Below are positions 61,501-63,980 of a stretch of DNA of 64,000 bases, piece by piece. The DNA lies in assembly GCA_950097015.1 (NCBI GenBank), contig CATNEN010000002.1, positions 3,937,001 through 4,001,000 of the forward strand, given 5' to 3'. Every line of letters starts with the position of its first letter. The stretch's first letter is position 1. Source of the DNA: Macrostomum hystrix. Its lineage: Eukaryota; Platyhelminthes; Macrostomidae. The notes under the pieces are model-generated. The model did not search any database and was not told where the DNA came from. It saw only the letters and a program-made list of their open reading frames with translations. The position numbers and the translations under genes were made by a program.

Positions 61501-63980
61501 ATCAGCGCTATCAGCAGGCTGCCGCCGACACTAACGCCTGGCTGCGGCAGCGGCGCGACCATCTCGCCAGCTTGTCGTCGTCTTCGCTCACCTCGACGAT
61601 GCCTGACGCTGAGACAGCTAGCCGTGATTTGTCGTCAGCTCGCGCAGCCAAAGCCGAACTAGAAGGCGAGGGCGACGAGCGAATGCGGCGCCTGCGACAA
61701 CTGGCCGACGACGCTATGGAAGCAACGTCGGCTCCAGGTCAGTCGAGGCTTCGTCAGGAGGTCGCCGCGGCGAATGCCGATCTAGACGACCTGCGGCAGC
61801 TGGCAGCGGACAGTGTCGGTCGTCTTGAACGCTTCGGTGACGCTTGGCGAGATCTCGGCGAGCGCAGCGCCGCCTTCACCGCCTGGCTGAACGATCTCGA
61901 AGCTCAGCTGCGCTCCGGCGAATCAGCAATCGACGCTGTCGACGACACGGCCGATGCTAAACGACGCCGTGCCGAAGAGGCTCAACGTCGGAACGCGACC
62001 GCGGCGTCGCCGGAGCGGCTGGCCGAGCTGGAGGCCATTGCGGACCGGGCCCAGTCTCTCGGCTGCTCTCAGCGAGCCCAGCAGCTGGCGGCTCGTCACC
62101 AGGCCGCTTGTCGGACAGCGGCCGATGCCGCGCGAAAGTCGGCCGCCAAATGGCAGGCTCACGCCGACCTCGACGCCGGCCTCTCTGACCTTGAGCAGTG
62201 GCTGGCCGCAGCTGGCGATCGATTGGGCGCAGCTGGCGGCGATTTGGAACGACTCGCCGAGCTGCAGACTCAACTGGAGGCCGGCCGGGGTCGGCTCCGT
62301 GCTGCCTCGGAGCTGGCAGATCGGGTGCTGCCGGACACCGCGCGGGCCGGTCAGGAGCAGGTGAGATTGGGAGACAGATTGTGCAAGATGGCTGTTCAAG
62401 GTCACGGTCACGTGACTTTAATGCGTGCCGAATGTCACGTGATAAAGCAAATGCTCAAGGTCACAAAATATGCCGCAAAATTTAATTTTGCGCCCGCCGT
62501 CGACAACCTCAGATTCGGGCTCGCTTAGCCAGCCTTCGTGACTCGTTCGATCGAGCCACCGGCGCCGCAGCCGAGGCTCGAACCCGGGCCGACGCTGCCG
62601 CTGGCGCCGCCAAAGAATGCCGACGCGCCTGTGATCAACTCGAAGCCTGGCTGACCGACGCTGAGGCTCGGGCCTCCACAGCCGGCGCCCTGGTGCCAAC
62701 GGCAGCTTCGACCAAGTCGGCAAAGATCAGCGGAGACTCGGAGCAGCAGCAGCTGGAGGAGAAGAAGGCGGCGCTGGAGCGACTGCGGGCTCTGTCGAAG
62801 GAGGTCGACGGCAAGTCAAGCGCCTTCGCCCGCCTAGCCGAACGGGCCGCCGAGGTGGGCGCAGCTGCTGCCGGCTCGGGCGTGACTGCAGGCGTCGAGG
62901 CTCAACAAGCCAGGGAGCTGGCCGACTCGCTGTGTCGAAGGTACTCCAGGCTGCAGGTGAGTTTTGTTTATTAATTACAATATCCCAACTTGATCCCATT
63001 GTCCCAGCCTAACATTATTCCATTATACCAAAAATGATCATTTTTTTCTAACGAAATCCCATTGTCCCAAAATGATCCCACTTCCCAAAAACGATCCTAT
63101 CATCCCAAAATGATCCCATTATCCCAAAATGATCCCCACTTCCCAAAAATGATCCTATCATCCCAAAATGATCCCATTGTCATTGCTAATGATCCCATTG
63201 TCCTTGTTCATGATCCCATTGTCCTTGTTCATGATCCCATTGTCCTAAAAACGAGTCCCTACTCATTCTACTCCCCCCAGGCCAATCTGGCCGGCCGAGT
63301 GTCCGAGCTCGAGTCGGCCGTCTCCGGCCAGGAGGAATTCGCGCTGGCAGCTCAACGCGCCGCCGCCTGGCTGGCTCAGGCGCAGACCCGGCTGGGCCGA
63401 TCGGCGGACCCGACTGGCGGCCGGGCCGACCTGGAAGCCCGACTCGAGCTGGCTGCCGCTCTGCGGACTGAGGCTAATCGAGAGGGCCAGGTGAGGATGC
63501 TGATTTTCGAATATTCATGTATTTTATCCTAAATCCTATCTTTCTAATCCCAATATTCAAATCCCAAATTAAATTCCTTATATTTAAACCCCAAATTTGA
63601 AATCCATTTTTAATCTCGACATTCGAATTGTTGATTTTAAATCTTAAATTATAAAATCTGATTTAAAAATGTGTCTAATCCCATCTTTTCAGTCGCTAGT
63701 CGACAAAGCCGCAGCCGCCGGTGACTACCTGGCCCGGCATCGACCATCGACTGCCGCCGCCGACACTGTCAATCAGCTGCGACGCGAACTGGCGACCCTA
63801 CTAGCCGGCGTCGACGATGCGGAAGCTCGTCTTGGCCGAGGCGTCGAACAGTGGCGCGCCTTTGGCGACGGCTGCCAGCGCTTCGCAGACTGGCTGCAGG
63901 ACGCCGAGACCAGACTGCGACGTGGCCCTGAACCGAGCGTCAGCCTGGAGACCAAGCAGAGACAGGCCAGGGACTTTCAG
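13525..63980 (+). CDS. SYNE1: Nesprin-like giant actin-binding spectrin-repeat protein, spliced, 3' incomplete
   Basis: Overview entry for the spliced gene; exons are listed separately. Nesprins sit in the outer nuclear membrane, bind actin through paired N-terminal CH domains and reach through a spectrin-repeat rod to a C-terminal KASH anchor in the LINC complex. Seen here: CH1 ([26 protein letters not shown]), CH2 ([31 protein letters not shown]), then a rod of about 5,400 residues. The stretch [17 protein letters not shown] and the following [11 protein letters not shown] align by eye with the first human nesprin-1 repeats, which separates it from dystonin, plectin and beta-spectrin. All 35 junction phases agree and give 5,898 codons from the 13525 start. 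Human nesprin-1 is about 8,800 residues, so the C-terminal third and any KASH domain lie beyond the window. MSP-300 or ANC-1 are the corresponding names in flies and worms. Confidence 0.93.
13659..14242 (+). repeat. Minisatellite, 36-bp unit
   Basis: About 16 units contain ATTATCTCCACTTCCGGTCC with a variable GGCTTGC or AGGCTGC half. A 36-bp period keeps four frames open; the predicted [12 protein letters not shown] repeats are artefacts. It lies within the intron before CH1. Confidence 0.93.
14243..15021. other. Intron 3' part before CH1, with a strong polypyrimidine tract
   Basis: The last 40 bases before 15022 are almost pure CT (CTCCTCCTCACCCTCCTCCG), giving a strong acceptor. An ORF at 14478-14697 ending GAIFG before GTAAGA is phase 0 and unassigned. 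Confidence 0.6.
15022..15263 (+). CDS. SYNE1: Nesprin exon 2: calponin-homology domain 1, first part
   Basis: It encodes [18 protein letters not shown]... [20 protein letters not shown]... [15 protein letters not shown]. These are the hallmark CH1 segments of nesprins: the KTFTNWIN helix and the [11 protein letters not shown] motif used in actin binding. Entered in phase 1, left in phase 0 at AAA|GTGAGT. An ATG at 14928 upstream in the same frame is rejected as start because the sequence between is a polypyrimidine tract ending in CAG exactly at 15021. Confidence 0.96.
15325..15912 (+). repeat. Pyrimidine-rich minisatellite, 18-bp unit TCTATCTTCACCCTCTGY
   Basis: About 32 units immediately follow the CH1 donor. 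The top strand is very pyrimidine-rich, and CT-rich degenerate sequence continues to about 16160. Long ORFs of about 100-425 codons here are periodic artefacts. Confidence 0.93.
15913..16794. other. Intronic sequence, CT-rich then unique
   Basis: Degenerate CT-rich DNA to about 16160, then unique sequence with no gene. Confidence 0.5.
16795..17300 (+). repeat. Purine-rich minisatellite, 16-bp unit GAGATGAGACACGGGA
   Basis: About 31 units of gagatgagacaggggaga type. The top strand is purine-rich, opposite in polarity to the 15325 array in the same intron. Confidence 0.93.
17301..17938. other. Intronic unique sequence
   Basis: AT-rich. The only signal is the acceptor CTCGCCAG ending at 17938. 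Confidence 0.5.
17939..18031 (+). CDS. SYNE1: Nesprin exon 3: end of CH1
   Basis: 31 codons, phase 0 to 0, encode [20 protein letters not shown] then [11 protein letters not shown]. This is the most conserved stretch of nesprin and spectraplakin CH1 domains, nearly identical to human nesprin-1 here. Acceptor CCAG and donor CAG|GTAAAG are clear. Confidence 0.97.
18032..19053. other. Intron between CH1 and CH2
   Basis: AT-rich with no tandem array. It carries GCTGTTCAGTCCGTGG near 18879, also found near 4581. The minus-strand 63-codon ORF at 18675 is lysine-rich noise. Confidence 0.5.
19054..19375 (+). CDS. SYNE1: Nesprin exon 4: calponin-homology domain 2
   Basis: It encodes [19 protein letters not shown], then [34 protein letters not shown] and [10 protein letters not shown]. 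The order LLAWAQ, F-x-x-SWRDG, FNAMVH, IPRLLDPED is diagnostic of CH2 in nesprin and related cross-linkers. Phase 0 in, phase 1 out at GAGG|GTGAGT. The frame stays open into the following repeat array, which is intron. Confidence 0.97.
19411..19856 (+). repeat. Minisatellite, 24-bp unit GTGAAGTTCTTGGGGTGTC-type
   Basis: About 18 units in the intron splitting CH2. Variants (CCAGCT, CGAGGT, CAAGGT) appear in the same order twice (19437-19590 and 19590-19740), showing a duplicated block of about 6-7 units. Confidence 0.94.
19930..20036 (+). CDS. SYNE1: Nesprin exon 5: end of CH2
   Basis: Entered in phase 1 (completing Asp), it encodes [20 protein letters not shown] then [15 protein letters not shown]. 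The first part is the invariant CH2 C-terminus. Donor CAG|GTGAGT in phase 0. Confidence 0.97.
20335..20841 (+). CDS. Nesprin exon 6 (candidate cassette): Cys/Ser-rich linker
   Basis: 169 codons stay open from a tandem acceptor AAGCAG to donor CAG|GTGACA, phase 0 at both ends and in frame with exons 5 and 9. The product has a cysteine knot-like run ([15 protein letters not shown]), more cysteines (CVCTDCAE) and a Ser/Thr-rich tail. No domain was recognised. Human nesprin-1 has only a short linker here, so this is lineage-specific if real. The two possible AGs (20331, 20334) would add or drop one Gln. Confidence 0.6.
20939..22036 (+). repeat. Minisatellite, 16-bp unit CTGAACTTCACCATTC
   Basis: About 67 units, 16-17 bp, with subtypes (ccatcc, ccattc, ccaatccc, ccttccatgaact). 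Long higher-order blocks repeat, for example 21050-21180 against 21370-21480. Intronic. Confidence 0.94.
22183..22203 (+). CDS. Nesprin candidate micro-exon 7 (21 nt)
   Basis: TTTTTCCCAATCAG precedes seven codons (IEDAQLK) followed by AAG|GTATAT. Phase 0 at both ends keeps the main frame. The acidic-amphipathic peptide suits a linker helix. Short exons occur by chance, so RNA support is needed. Confidence 0.45.
22643..22795 (+). CDS. Nesprin exon 8 (candidate cassette): Ser-rich linker
   Basis: A strong acceptor (TTTCTTTGTTTTAG) opens 51 codons: [19 protein letters not shown]... [17 protein letters not shown], ending before GTAAAG. Phase 0 to 0. Like exon 6 it is Ser/Cys-rich and has no recognised domain. 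The frame would end 27 nt past the donor if unspliced. Confidence 0.55.
22866..24566 (+). repeat. Large polypyrimidine minisatellite, 23-bp unit CCTTTCTCCCCTACTTCCCC-type
   Basis: About 73 units of tttctcccctacttcccctgtcc with 24-bp Y-rich variants (ttccatacttaccc). The top strand is almost pure pyrimidine over 1.7 kb. With a 23-bp period all three frames stay open, giving artefact ORFs up to 569 codons. Confidence 0.96.
24827..24955 (+). CDS. SYNE1: Nesprin exon 9: start of the rod
   Basis: 43 codons ([20 protein letters not shown]... DPAENYK), phase 0 to 0. Charged helical sequence at the position where the first spectrin-type repeat begins. Acceptor TTTTTTACCTAG, donor AAG|GTTTGT. Confidence 0.85.
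25015..25095 (+). mobile_element. tRNA-derived SINE-like fragment
   Basis: GATGGCGTAGCGGTCTAGAG matches a tRNA A box and, about 45 bp on, GAGTTCGAATCCTG matches a B box. The acceptor and anticodon stems do not pair, so this is a tRNA-derived remnant rather than a working tRNA. Confidence 0.5.
25456..25877 (+). CDS. SYNE1: Nesprin exon 10: spectrin-type repeat
   Basis: It encodes [40 protein letters not shown] and [14 protein letters not shown]. The W-x-LDSALP-x-LG-x-x-G-x-WL pattern matches the first repeats of human nesprin-1 (DKSLPAPLGTIGAWLYRAE). Phase 0 in, phase 2 out at CG|GTGAGG. Confidence 0.95.
26029..26452 (+). CDS. SYNE1: Nesprin exon 11: spectrin-type repeat
   Basis: It encodes [40 protein letters not shown] and a Lys/Arg-rich helix ending AEAIE. 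It aligns with human nesprin-1 MEFLELKYRLLSLLVLAESK across about 80 residues. Phase 2 in, 0 out. The region 25978-25994 just upstream carries the recurrent 17-mer. Confidence 0.96.
26520..26693 (-). mobile_element. tRNA-derived SINE with conserved-core-like segment
   Basis: On the minus strand GGGGTTTTAGCCTAGTGGTT (A box) and GGGGGTTCGATTCCC (B box) form a tRNA-like head, closest to a Val(CAC)-type anticodon loop. Downstream, CAGCATTAGCTGGGG in the same orientation resembles the central domain shared by widespread animal SINEs; that comparison is from memory. It lies in the 402-bp intron between exons 11 and 12. Confidence 0.6.
26855..27550 (+). CDS. SYNE1: Nesprin exon 12: two spectrin-type repeats
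   Basis: 232 codons, phase 0 to 0. Segments [27 protein letters not shown] and [14 protein letters not shown] parallel human nesprin-1 (NDAGNFLIETCDEMV, LNGRWRELF). A later repeat has [17 protein letters not shown]. Confidence 0.95.
27770..27913 (+). CDS. SYNE1: Nesprin exon 13
   Basis: 48 codons ([20 protein letters not shown]... [13 protein letters not shown]), phase 0 to 0. Acceptor TTTTCATTCAG, donor AAG|GTAAGT. Part of a spectrin-type helix. Confidence 0.9.
28335..28455 (+). repeat. Short tandem repeat, ~32-bp unit with GAGTACTTAAGTACGC
   Basis: Three to four units of gagtacttaagtacgctagc plus acttagttgcgc. Each holds AGTACTTAAGTAC, itself nearly palindromic. Confidence 0.85.
28880..28911 (+). 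repeat. (CAAA)n microsatellite
   Basis: About eight CAAA units, intronic. Confidence 0.95.
29640..29708 (-). mobile_element. tRNA-derived SINE-like fragment next to the MITE
   Basis: On the minus strand CGCTGGTTTACAGCGTTGCA and AGGTTCGATTC form A- and B-box-like segments at tRNA spacing. The copy 2 MITE sits directly against it, so the MITE may have inserted into or beside a SINE. Confidence 0.45.
29709..30245. mobile_element. piggyBac-type MITE, copy 2, with complete termini
   Basis: The element proper is 29713-30241, between TTAA at 29709-29712 and TTAA at 30242-30245. Termini CAGTAGAACTACCAAG and, inverted, CAGTAGGACTACCAAG are 16-bp inverted repeats with one mismatch. TTAA target sites and short inverted ends are the mark of the piggyBac superfamily. 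At about 530 bp with no ORF it is non-autonomous. Its interior matches copy 1 (2274-2827) in the same orientation. Confidence 0.88.
30246..31587. other. Second half of the 3.8-kb intron
   Basis: AT-rich unique sequence; no ORF with family features and no array. Confidence 0.5.
31588..31660 (+). repeat. (AAAC)n-rich microsatellite upstream of an exon
   Basis: Interrupted CAAA/AAAC units run to within about 20 bp of the acceptor at 31680, leaving no normal pyrimidine tract. Confidence 0.93.
31681..32046 (+). CDS. SYNE1: Nesprin exon 14: spectrin-type repeat
   Basis: 122 codons ([51 protein letters not shown]), phase 0 to 0. It matches human nesprin-1 (DWKKHVETNSRLMKKF... DPEELLRRHTEFF). The acceptor GATCAG is unusual in lacking pyrimidines, but the protein match fixes the exon. 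Confidence 0.93.
32167..32328 (+). CDS. SYNE1: Nesprin exon 15
   Basis: 54 codons ([20 protein letters not shown]... LDRVLKDHE), phase 0 to 0. It corresponds to the human segment around EAPYHLLHLKIDVEKNRF. Acceptor TATTTTTAG, donor GAG|GTACGT. Confidence 0.9.
32329..32824. other. Intron with a reversed B-box-like motif and the recurrent 17-mer
   Basis: GTGGAATCGAACTCTACCAC near 32679 looks like a reversed tRNA B box, a possible SINE remnant. CCGATATGTATCGAAAA is at 32739-32755. ORFs here are not coding. Confidence 0.5.
32825..33021 (+). CDS. SYNE1: Nesprin exon 16
   Basis: It encodes [20 protein letters not shown]... [11 protein letters not shown]. Phase 0 in, 2 out at CAG|GTGAGG. The KWK-x-F motif continues across the 83-bp intron into the next exon, as in human nesprin-1 (KWKDYTSRFSEFSSW). 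Confidence 0.92.
33105..34170 (+). CDS. SYNE1: Nesprin exon 17: about three spectrin-type repeats
   Basis: 355 codons, entered in phase 2. It begins [20 protein letters not shown] and contains heptad-rich helices ([20 protein letters not shown]). Ala, Asp, Glu and Arg dominate. Donor ATG|GTGAGC, phase 0. Confidence 0.93.
34324..36354 (+). CDS. SYNE1: Nesprin exon 18: long multi-repeat rod exon
   Basis: 677 codons without intron, the longest exon of the window, about six spectrin-type repeats. Typical helix starts include [20 protein letters not shown] and [20 protein letters not shown]. Acceptor CTCCCCCAACAG, donor CAG|GTTGGT, phase 0 to 0. Minus-strand ORFs in this GC-rich exon are shadows. 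Confidence 0.94.
36452..37435 (+). CDS. SYNE1: Nesprin exon 19: about three spectrin-type repeats
   Basis: 328 codons, phase 0 to 0 ([16 protein letters not shown]... [20 protein letters not shown]... [16 protein letters not shown]). Acceptor CTTTTCCAG, donor GAG|GTGAGA. Confidence 0.93.
37466..37745 (+). repeat. Minisatellite, 18-20-bp unit TTTCTATGAAATCTTGGSA
   Basis: About 15 units with GGGATT / GGCATT alternatives, beginning 30 bp after the exon 19 donor. Confidence 0.92.
37746..38270. other. Intronic unique sequence
   Basis: AT-rich; only the acceptor TTTATTCCAG at its end is informative. Confidence 0.5.
38271..39239 (+). CDS. SYNE1: Nesprin exon 20: about three spectrin-type repeats
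   Basis: 323 codons, phase 0 to 0. It ends [33 protein letters not shown], close to the human PLQPQPGLKEKFVLLDHL segment, so order along the rod is conserved this far. Confidence 0.94.
39460..40589 (+). CDS. SYNE1: Nesprin exon 21: three to four spectrin-type repeats
   Basis: It begins [20 protein letters not shown]. It contains [20 protein letters not shown], then a Gln-rich loop ([12 protein letters not shown]) and further repeats. Phase 0 in, 2 out at GCGG|GTGAGC. Confidence 0.93.
40728..42495 (+). CDS. SYNE1: Nesprin exon 22: long multi-repeat exon with a GC donor
   Basis: 589 full codons, entered in phase 2 ([20 protein letters not shown]... [15 protein letters not shown]). It ends [17 protein letters not shown]. 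No GT donor lies in the right place, but AAG|GCAGGG at 42495/42496 fits a GC-AG intron and leaves phase 0, matching the next exons. The open frame to 42621 loses rod character after Lys. Confidence 0.88.
42617..42886 (+). repeat. Minisatellite, 25-bp unit GTGCCTTTGGTAGAGTGACA-type
   Basis: About 11 units of gtgcctttggtagagtgacaatgta. It shares a core with the array at 59262-59480. Confidence 0.93.
43110..43142 (+). CDS. Nesprin candidate micro-exon 23 (33 nt)
   Basis: TTCAACTTGCAG precedes 11 codons ([11 protein letters not shown]) and CCG|GTAAAA follows. Phase 0 at both ends. The Pro/Ser/Thr peptide would form a flexible break between repeats. Support is splice-signal and phase only. Confidence 0.5.
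43143..43840. other. Intron between micro-exon 23 and exon 24
   Basis: AT-rich, no array. The short ORFs at 43483 and 43668 are noise. Confidence 0.5.
43841..44356 (+). CDS. SYNE1: Nesprin exon 24: spectrin-type repeats
   Basis: 172 codons, phase 0 to 0 ([38 protein letters not shown]). Acceptor ATCACTGCAG, donor CAG|GTAAGA. The open frame beyond 44356 runs into a tandem array and is not coding. Confidence 0.93.
44409..44760 (+). repeat. Minisatellite, 25-bp unit GGGATCTACTTTGTCTATTT-type
   Basis: About 14 units of ctgggatctactttgtctattttac with a shorter ccggttctaatttgtctagttta variant; degenerate copies persist to about 44990. Confidence 0.9.
45018..45494 (+). CDS. SYNE1: Nesprin exon 25: spectrin-type repeats
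   Basis: 159 codons, phase 0 to 0 ([20 protein letters not shown]... [20 protein letters not shown]... [12 protein letters not shown]). It holds a run of alanines in [12 protein letters not shown]. Acceptor CTGCACCAG, donor CAG|GTGAGG. Confidence 0.93.
45596..45662 (+). promoter_or_regulatory. Cluster of four perfect CRE palindromes (17-bp spacing)
   Basis: TGACGTCA occurs four times between 45600 and 45658 in a tandem AATGACGTCATCAATTA unit. This is the full CREB/ATF consensus. It may be an intronic enhancer or just a small minisatellite. Confidence 0.6.
45775..46197 (+). CDS. SYNE1: Nesprin exon 26: spectrin-type repeat
   Basis: 141 codons, phase 0 to 0 ([20 protein letters not shown]... 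[20 protein letters not shown]). The helix-start tryptophans fit nesprin repeats. Acceptor CTCTGCTCGCAG, donor GAC|GTGAGT. Confidence 0.93.
46198..46966. other. Intron with GTACTTTT-rich 3' part
   Basis: A CTACTATGAGTAG palindrome lies at 46345. From 46825 to 46925 the sequence repeats AAGTAC-x6-GTACTTTT, including AAGTACATATGTACTTTTG. No coding signal. Confidence 0.6.
46967..47233 (+). CDS. SYNE1: Nesprin exon 27: spectrin-type repeat
   Basis: 89 codons, phase 0 to 0 ([20 protein letters not shown]... [20 protein letters not shown]). Acceptor CCGTTTCAG, donor AAA|GTAATT. Confidence 0.92.
47375..47892 (+). CDS. SYNE1: Nesprin exon 28: spectrin-type repeats, before the 11-kb intron
   Basis: It encodes [40 protein letters not shown] and [11 protein letters not shown]. 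Phase 0 in, 2 out at ACAG|GTTTGT. The next exon in matching phase is 58880, 10,987 bp on. Confidence 0.93.
47893..48364. other. Start of the 11-kb intron
   Basis: Unique AT-rich sequence with one diverged copy of the recurrent 17-mer (47914-47930). Confidence 0.5.
48365..49055 (+). repeat. Minisatellite, 22-25-bp unit CCCCCAGCAGCAGAGAAC-type
   Basis: About 29 units such as tcccccagcagcagagaacc plus aatg. Each unit looks like a 3' splice site: a C-run, then CAGCAG. Both strands are open in several frames by periodicity. Confidence 0.95.
49086..50640 (+). repeat. Large minisatellite A, 20/21-bp unit CCCTCAATATTTCATGCTAC
   Basis: About 75 units of 20 or 21 bp, the difference being four or five Cs. 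The mixed length keeps several frames open and gives ORFs over 500 codons that are not genes. Confidence 0.96.
50641..51338 (+). repeat. Minisatellite B, 21-bp unit CTCCTTGATAGTTCAAGCTTC-like
   Basis: About 33 nearly identical units (gatagttcaagcttcctcctt), occasionally gttgaagctt. It follows array A without a gap and its unit is related to it. Confidence 0.96.
51339..51989. other. Degenerate repeat and unique DNA between arrays and the left inverted-repeat arm
   Basis: To about 51600 it holds decayed units of the CCTCGATAATTCATGCT family. Beyond that, weak repetition of a GCTTGAAAAA / AACAGC theme; no gene. Confidence 0.5.
52242..53816 (-). mobile_element. Tc1/mariner-like DNA transposon with ~140-bp inverted terminal repeats
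   Basis: The termini 52244-52381 and 53671-53808 are inverted repeats of 138 bp with few mismatches (left end GCGATTGAATTCGTCCAAAC). They enclose an intact transposase. TA lies on each side (52240-52241 and 53817-53818). The other inverted-repeat arm carries the uninterrupted site CTCTTACTATTAACAG, fixing the borders. Beyond the 138 bp, the right end has about 6 bp that the left end lacks. Confidence 0.92.
52480..53538 (-). CDS. IS630-Tc1/mariner superfamily transposase, intact
   Basis: It catalyses cut-and-paste transposition at TA sites. From ATG at 53538 ([20 protein letters not shown]) the 352-codon product has a helix-turn-helix N-terminus ([20 protein letters not shown]), a basic linker (GGRPKKL) and a DDE_3-type catalytic core. 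The triad is D in [12 protein letters not shown] in [11 protein letters not shown] and E in [12 protein letters not shown] count 30 residues between the second D and the E, shorter than the 34 of classical Tc1. An in-frame TTG extends to 53607 but ATG is preferred. No stop or frameshift interrupts it, so the insertion looks recent. Confidence 0.92.
   Translation of the reverse strand: MNRGPYHPVSNEDRRRLALAVEEGRDWKQLADILGIKRKTAKTIVDTYVQTGRIEKFPSAGGRPKKLQEQQIESIIEFLEANPSATLQMMRNHLMQLGNEGQLPHVSTISRALDKQLVTLKLARQITFDWNDPVVKAARCEYAQWMMNEGHDRNQIFLDEFGLNLWTARTQGWAYRGQPAVRTVCGQRGQNLTLCLAISPQWGLVHYALMEGGFRAQNFADFLVELDVLVEAEWVAIFDGARAHLQVPGLSPQHSTYQLPPYSPYLNPTERAGSSLKASVKRALSVPAIQHELSNRQAAAAANLTLHAWRMHIFKREVEAALHVITQEKCQQWTNHTVGYYGRCLDYEDILN
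53905..54560 (+). repeat. Degenerate minisatellite of the CCTCGATAATTCATGCTAC family
   Basis: Around 30 strongly diverged 20-22-bp units inside the left arm; the same units occur, inverted, in the right arm. They look like the ancestral state of arrays A-C. Confidence 0.75.
54560..55577 (+). repeat. Minisatellite C, 21-bp unit CTCCGTTAACTGATAGTTTCC
   Basis: About 48 units differing mainly at TTAACTG / TTAATTG, so very recent. The right arm has only three or four copies at the corresponding place (57271-57350), showing expansion after the duplication. Confidence 0.96.
55798..55806 (+). promoter_or_regulatory. TATA box of the nested secreted-protein gene
   Basis: TCTATAAAG about 70 bp before the ATG, with GACTTTCTGTAG near 55821-55832 as a likely start region. 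Confidence 0.65.
55872..56330 (+). CDS. Nested intronic gene: small secreted Cys-rich PAN/Apple-like protein
   Basis: 152 codons with its own TATA box and poly(A) signals, within the nesprin intron and on the same strand. [20 protein letters not shown] is a signal peptide. The mature part has [33 protein letters not shown], a later SDAALG and VCG. The spacing W-x-x-C-x-F ... C-x-x-C-x5-C-T-H-x-T-W ... C-x-L ... VCG fits small PAN-type modules of secreted invertebrate and protist proteins that bind carbohydrate or protein; this is recalled, not searched. The C-terminal 40 residues ([20 protein letters not shown]) are unassigned. Codon use is GC-rich. It could be a complete single-exon gene or a retrocopy. 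Confidence 0.75.
   Translation: MPLSPAAIIALLCIAALVPSCVGAFGALGAIKWEGNWAYDCYFPSSFFDVLNTTASECCMACKKTAICTHYTWKPADDEPSRFLCHLREGRFEKSDAALGDAVLINGFRPVCGVIRRISLQQIREILKCVWRGVQAYELCRNLEELLPQSCF
56414..56476 (+). promoter_or_regulatory. Polyadenylation signals of the nested gene
   Basis: AATAAA at 56414-56419 and again at 56471-56476, 84 and 141 bp after the stop codon. Confidence 0.5.
56477..57270. other. Spacer between nested gene and right inverted-repeat arm
   Basis: Unique AT-rich DNA to about 56880, then degenerate minus-strand units of the AATTCATGCTTTCCCTCGAT family up to the right arm. No gene. Confidence 0.5.
57271..58325. repeat. Right arm of large inverted repeat, with the empty transposon site
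   Basis: Reverse complement of the left arm without the transposon. It reads AGTAAGAGCTATTG at about 58041-58054, the intact target of the Tc1-like insertion. The ORF at 57362-57847 on the minus strand is a periodic artefact. Confidence 0.93.
58326..58879. other. End of the 11-kb intron with three copies of the recurrent 17-mer
   Basis: CCGATATGTATCGAAAA at 58737-58753 and diverged copies at 58802 and 58833, then the acceptor ACATCTTAG. Confidence 0.7.
58880..59236 (+). CDS. SYNE1: Nesprin exon 29: spectrin-type repeat
   Basis: Phase 2 in and out. It encodes [40 protein letters not shown] and [11 protein letters not shown], completing the Arg split by the 11-kb intron. The phase match and rod character across that intron show it belongs to the same gene. 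Confidence 0.92.
59262..59480 (+). repeat. Minisatellite, 33-bp unit GTGCTTGGAATAGAGTGACA-type
   Basis: About six units of gtgcttggaatagagtgaca plus gatttgatctaga. The core resembles the 25-bp unit at 42617. Confidence 0.92.
59532..59883 (+). CDS. SYNE1: Nesprin exon 30: spectrin-type repeat
   Basis: It encodes [36 protein letters not shown] and [20 protein letters not shown]. Phase 2 in, 0 out at ACAG|GTTGGC. The frame stays open to about 60000, but the following residues lack rod character. Confidence 0.9.
60034..60110 (+). mobile_element. tRNA-derived SINE-like fragment
   Basis: GTTAGTGGCAGAATGGTAAC (A box) and GAGTTCGAATCCTC (B box) at tRNA spacing, but acceptor and T stems do not pair well, so a pseudo-tRNA or SINE head is likelier than a functional tRNA. 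Confidence 0.5.
60296..60759 (+). CDS. SYNE1: Nesprin exon 31: spectrin-type repeat
   Basis: It encodes [29 protein letters not shown], then [20 protein letters not shown]. The LNKRW and AWL positions are typical of repeat helices C and A. Phase 0 in, 2 out. The 17-mer at 60243 lies 37 bp upstream. Confidence 0.93.
60929..61187 (+). CDS. SYNE1: Nesprin exon 32
   Basis: It encodes [20 protein letters not shown] and [20 protein letters not shown], ending VQRWLADQ. Phase 2 in, 0 out at CAG|GTAGGA. Confidence 0.92.
61266..62360 (+). CDS. SYNE1: Nesprin exon 33: about three spectrin-type repeats
   Basis: 365 codons, phase 0 to 0 ([60 protein letters not shown]). Acceptor TCTCCCCGCAG, donor CAG|GTGAGA. 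Confidence 0.93.
62513..62956 (+). CDS. SYNE1: Nesprin exon 34: spectrin-type repeat
   Basis: 148 codons, phase 0 to 0 ([40 protein letters not shown]). Acceptor ACAACCTCAG, donor CAG|GTGAGT. Confidence 0.92.
63020..63250 (+). repeat. Minisatellite, 18-19-bp unit AAAATGATCCCATTATCCC
   Basis: About 11 diverged units of aaatgatcccattgtccc type in the intron between exons 34 and 35. Confidence 0.88.
63281..63490 (+). CDS. SYNE1: Nesprin exon 35
   Basis: 70 codons, phase 0 to 0 ([40 protein letters not shown]). Acceptor CTCCCCCCAG, donor CAG|GTGAGG. Confidence 0.92.
63693..63980 (+). CDS. SYNE1: Nesprin exon 36, last exon in the window
   Basis: 96 codons, phase 0 to 0 ([40 protein letters not shown]). 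Donor CAG|GTAGGT at 63980, so the gene continues beyond the window. Confidence 0.92.
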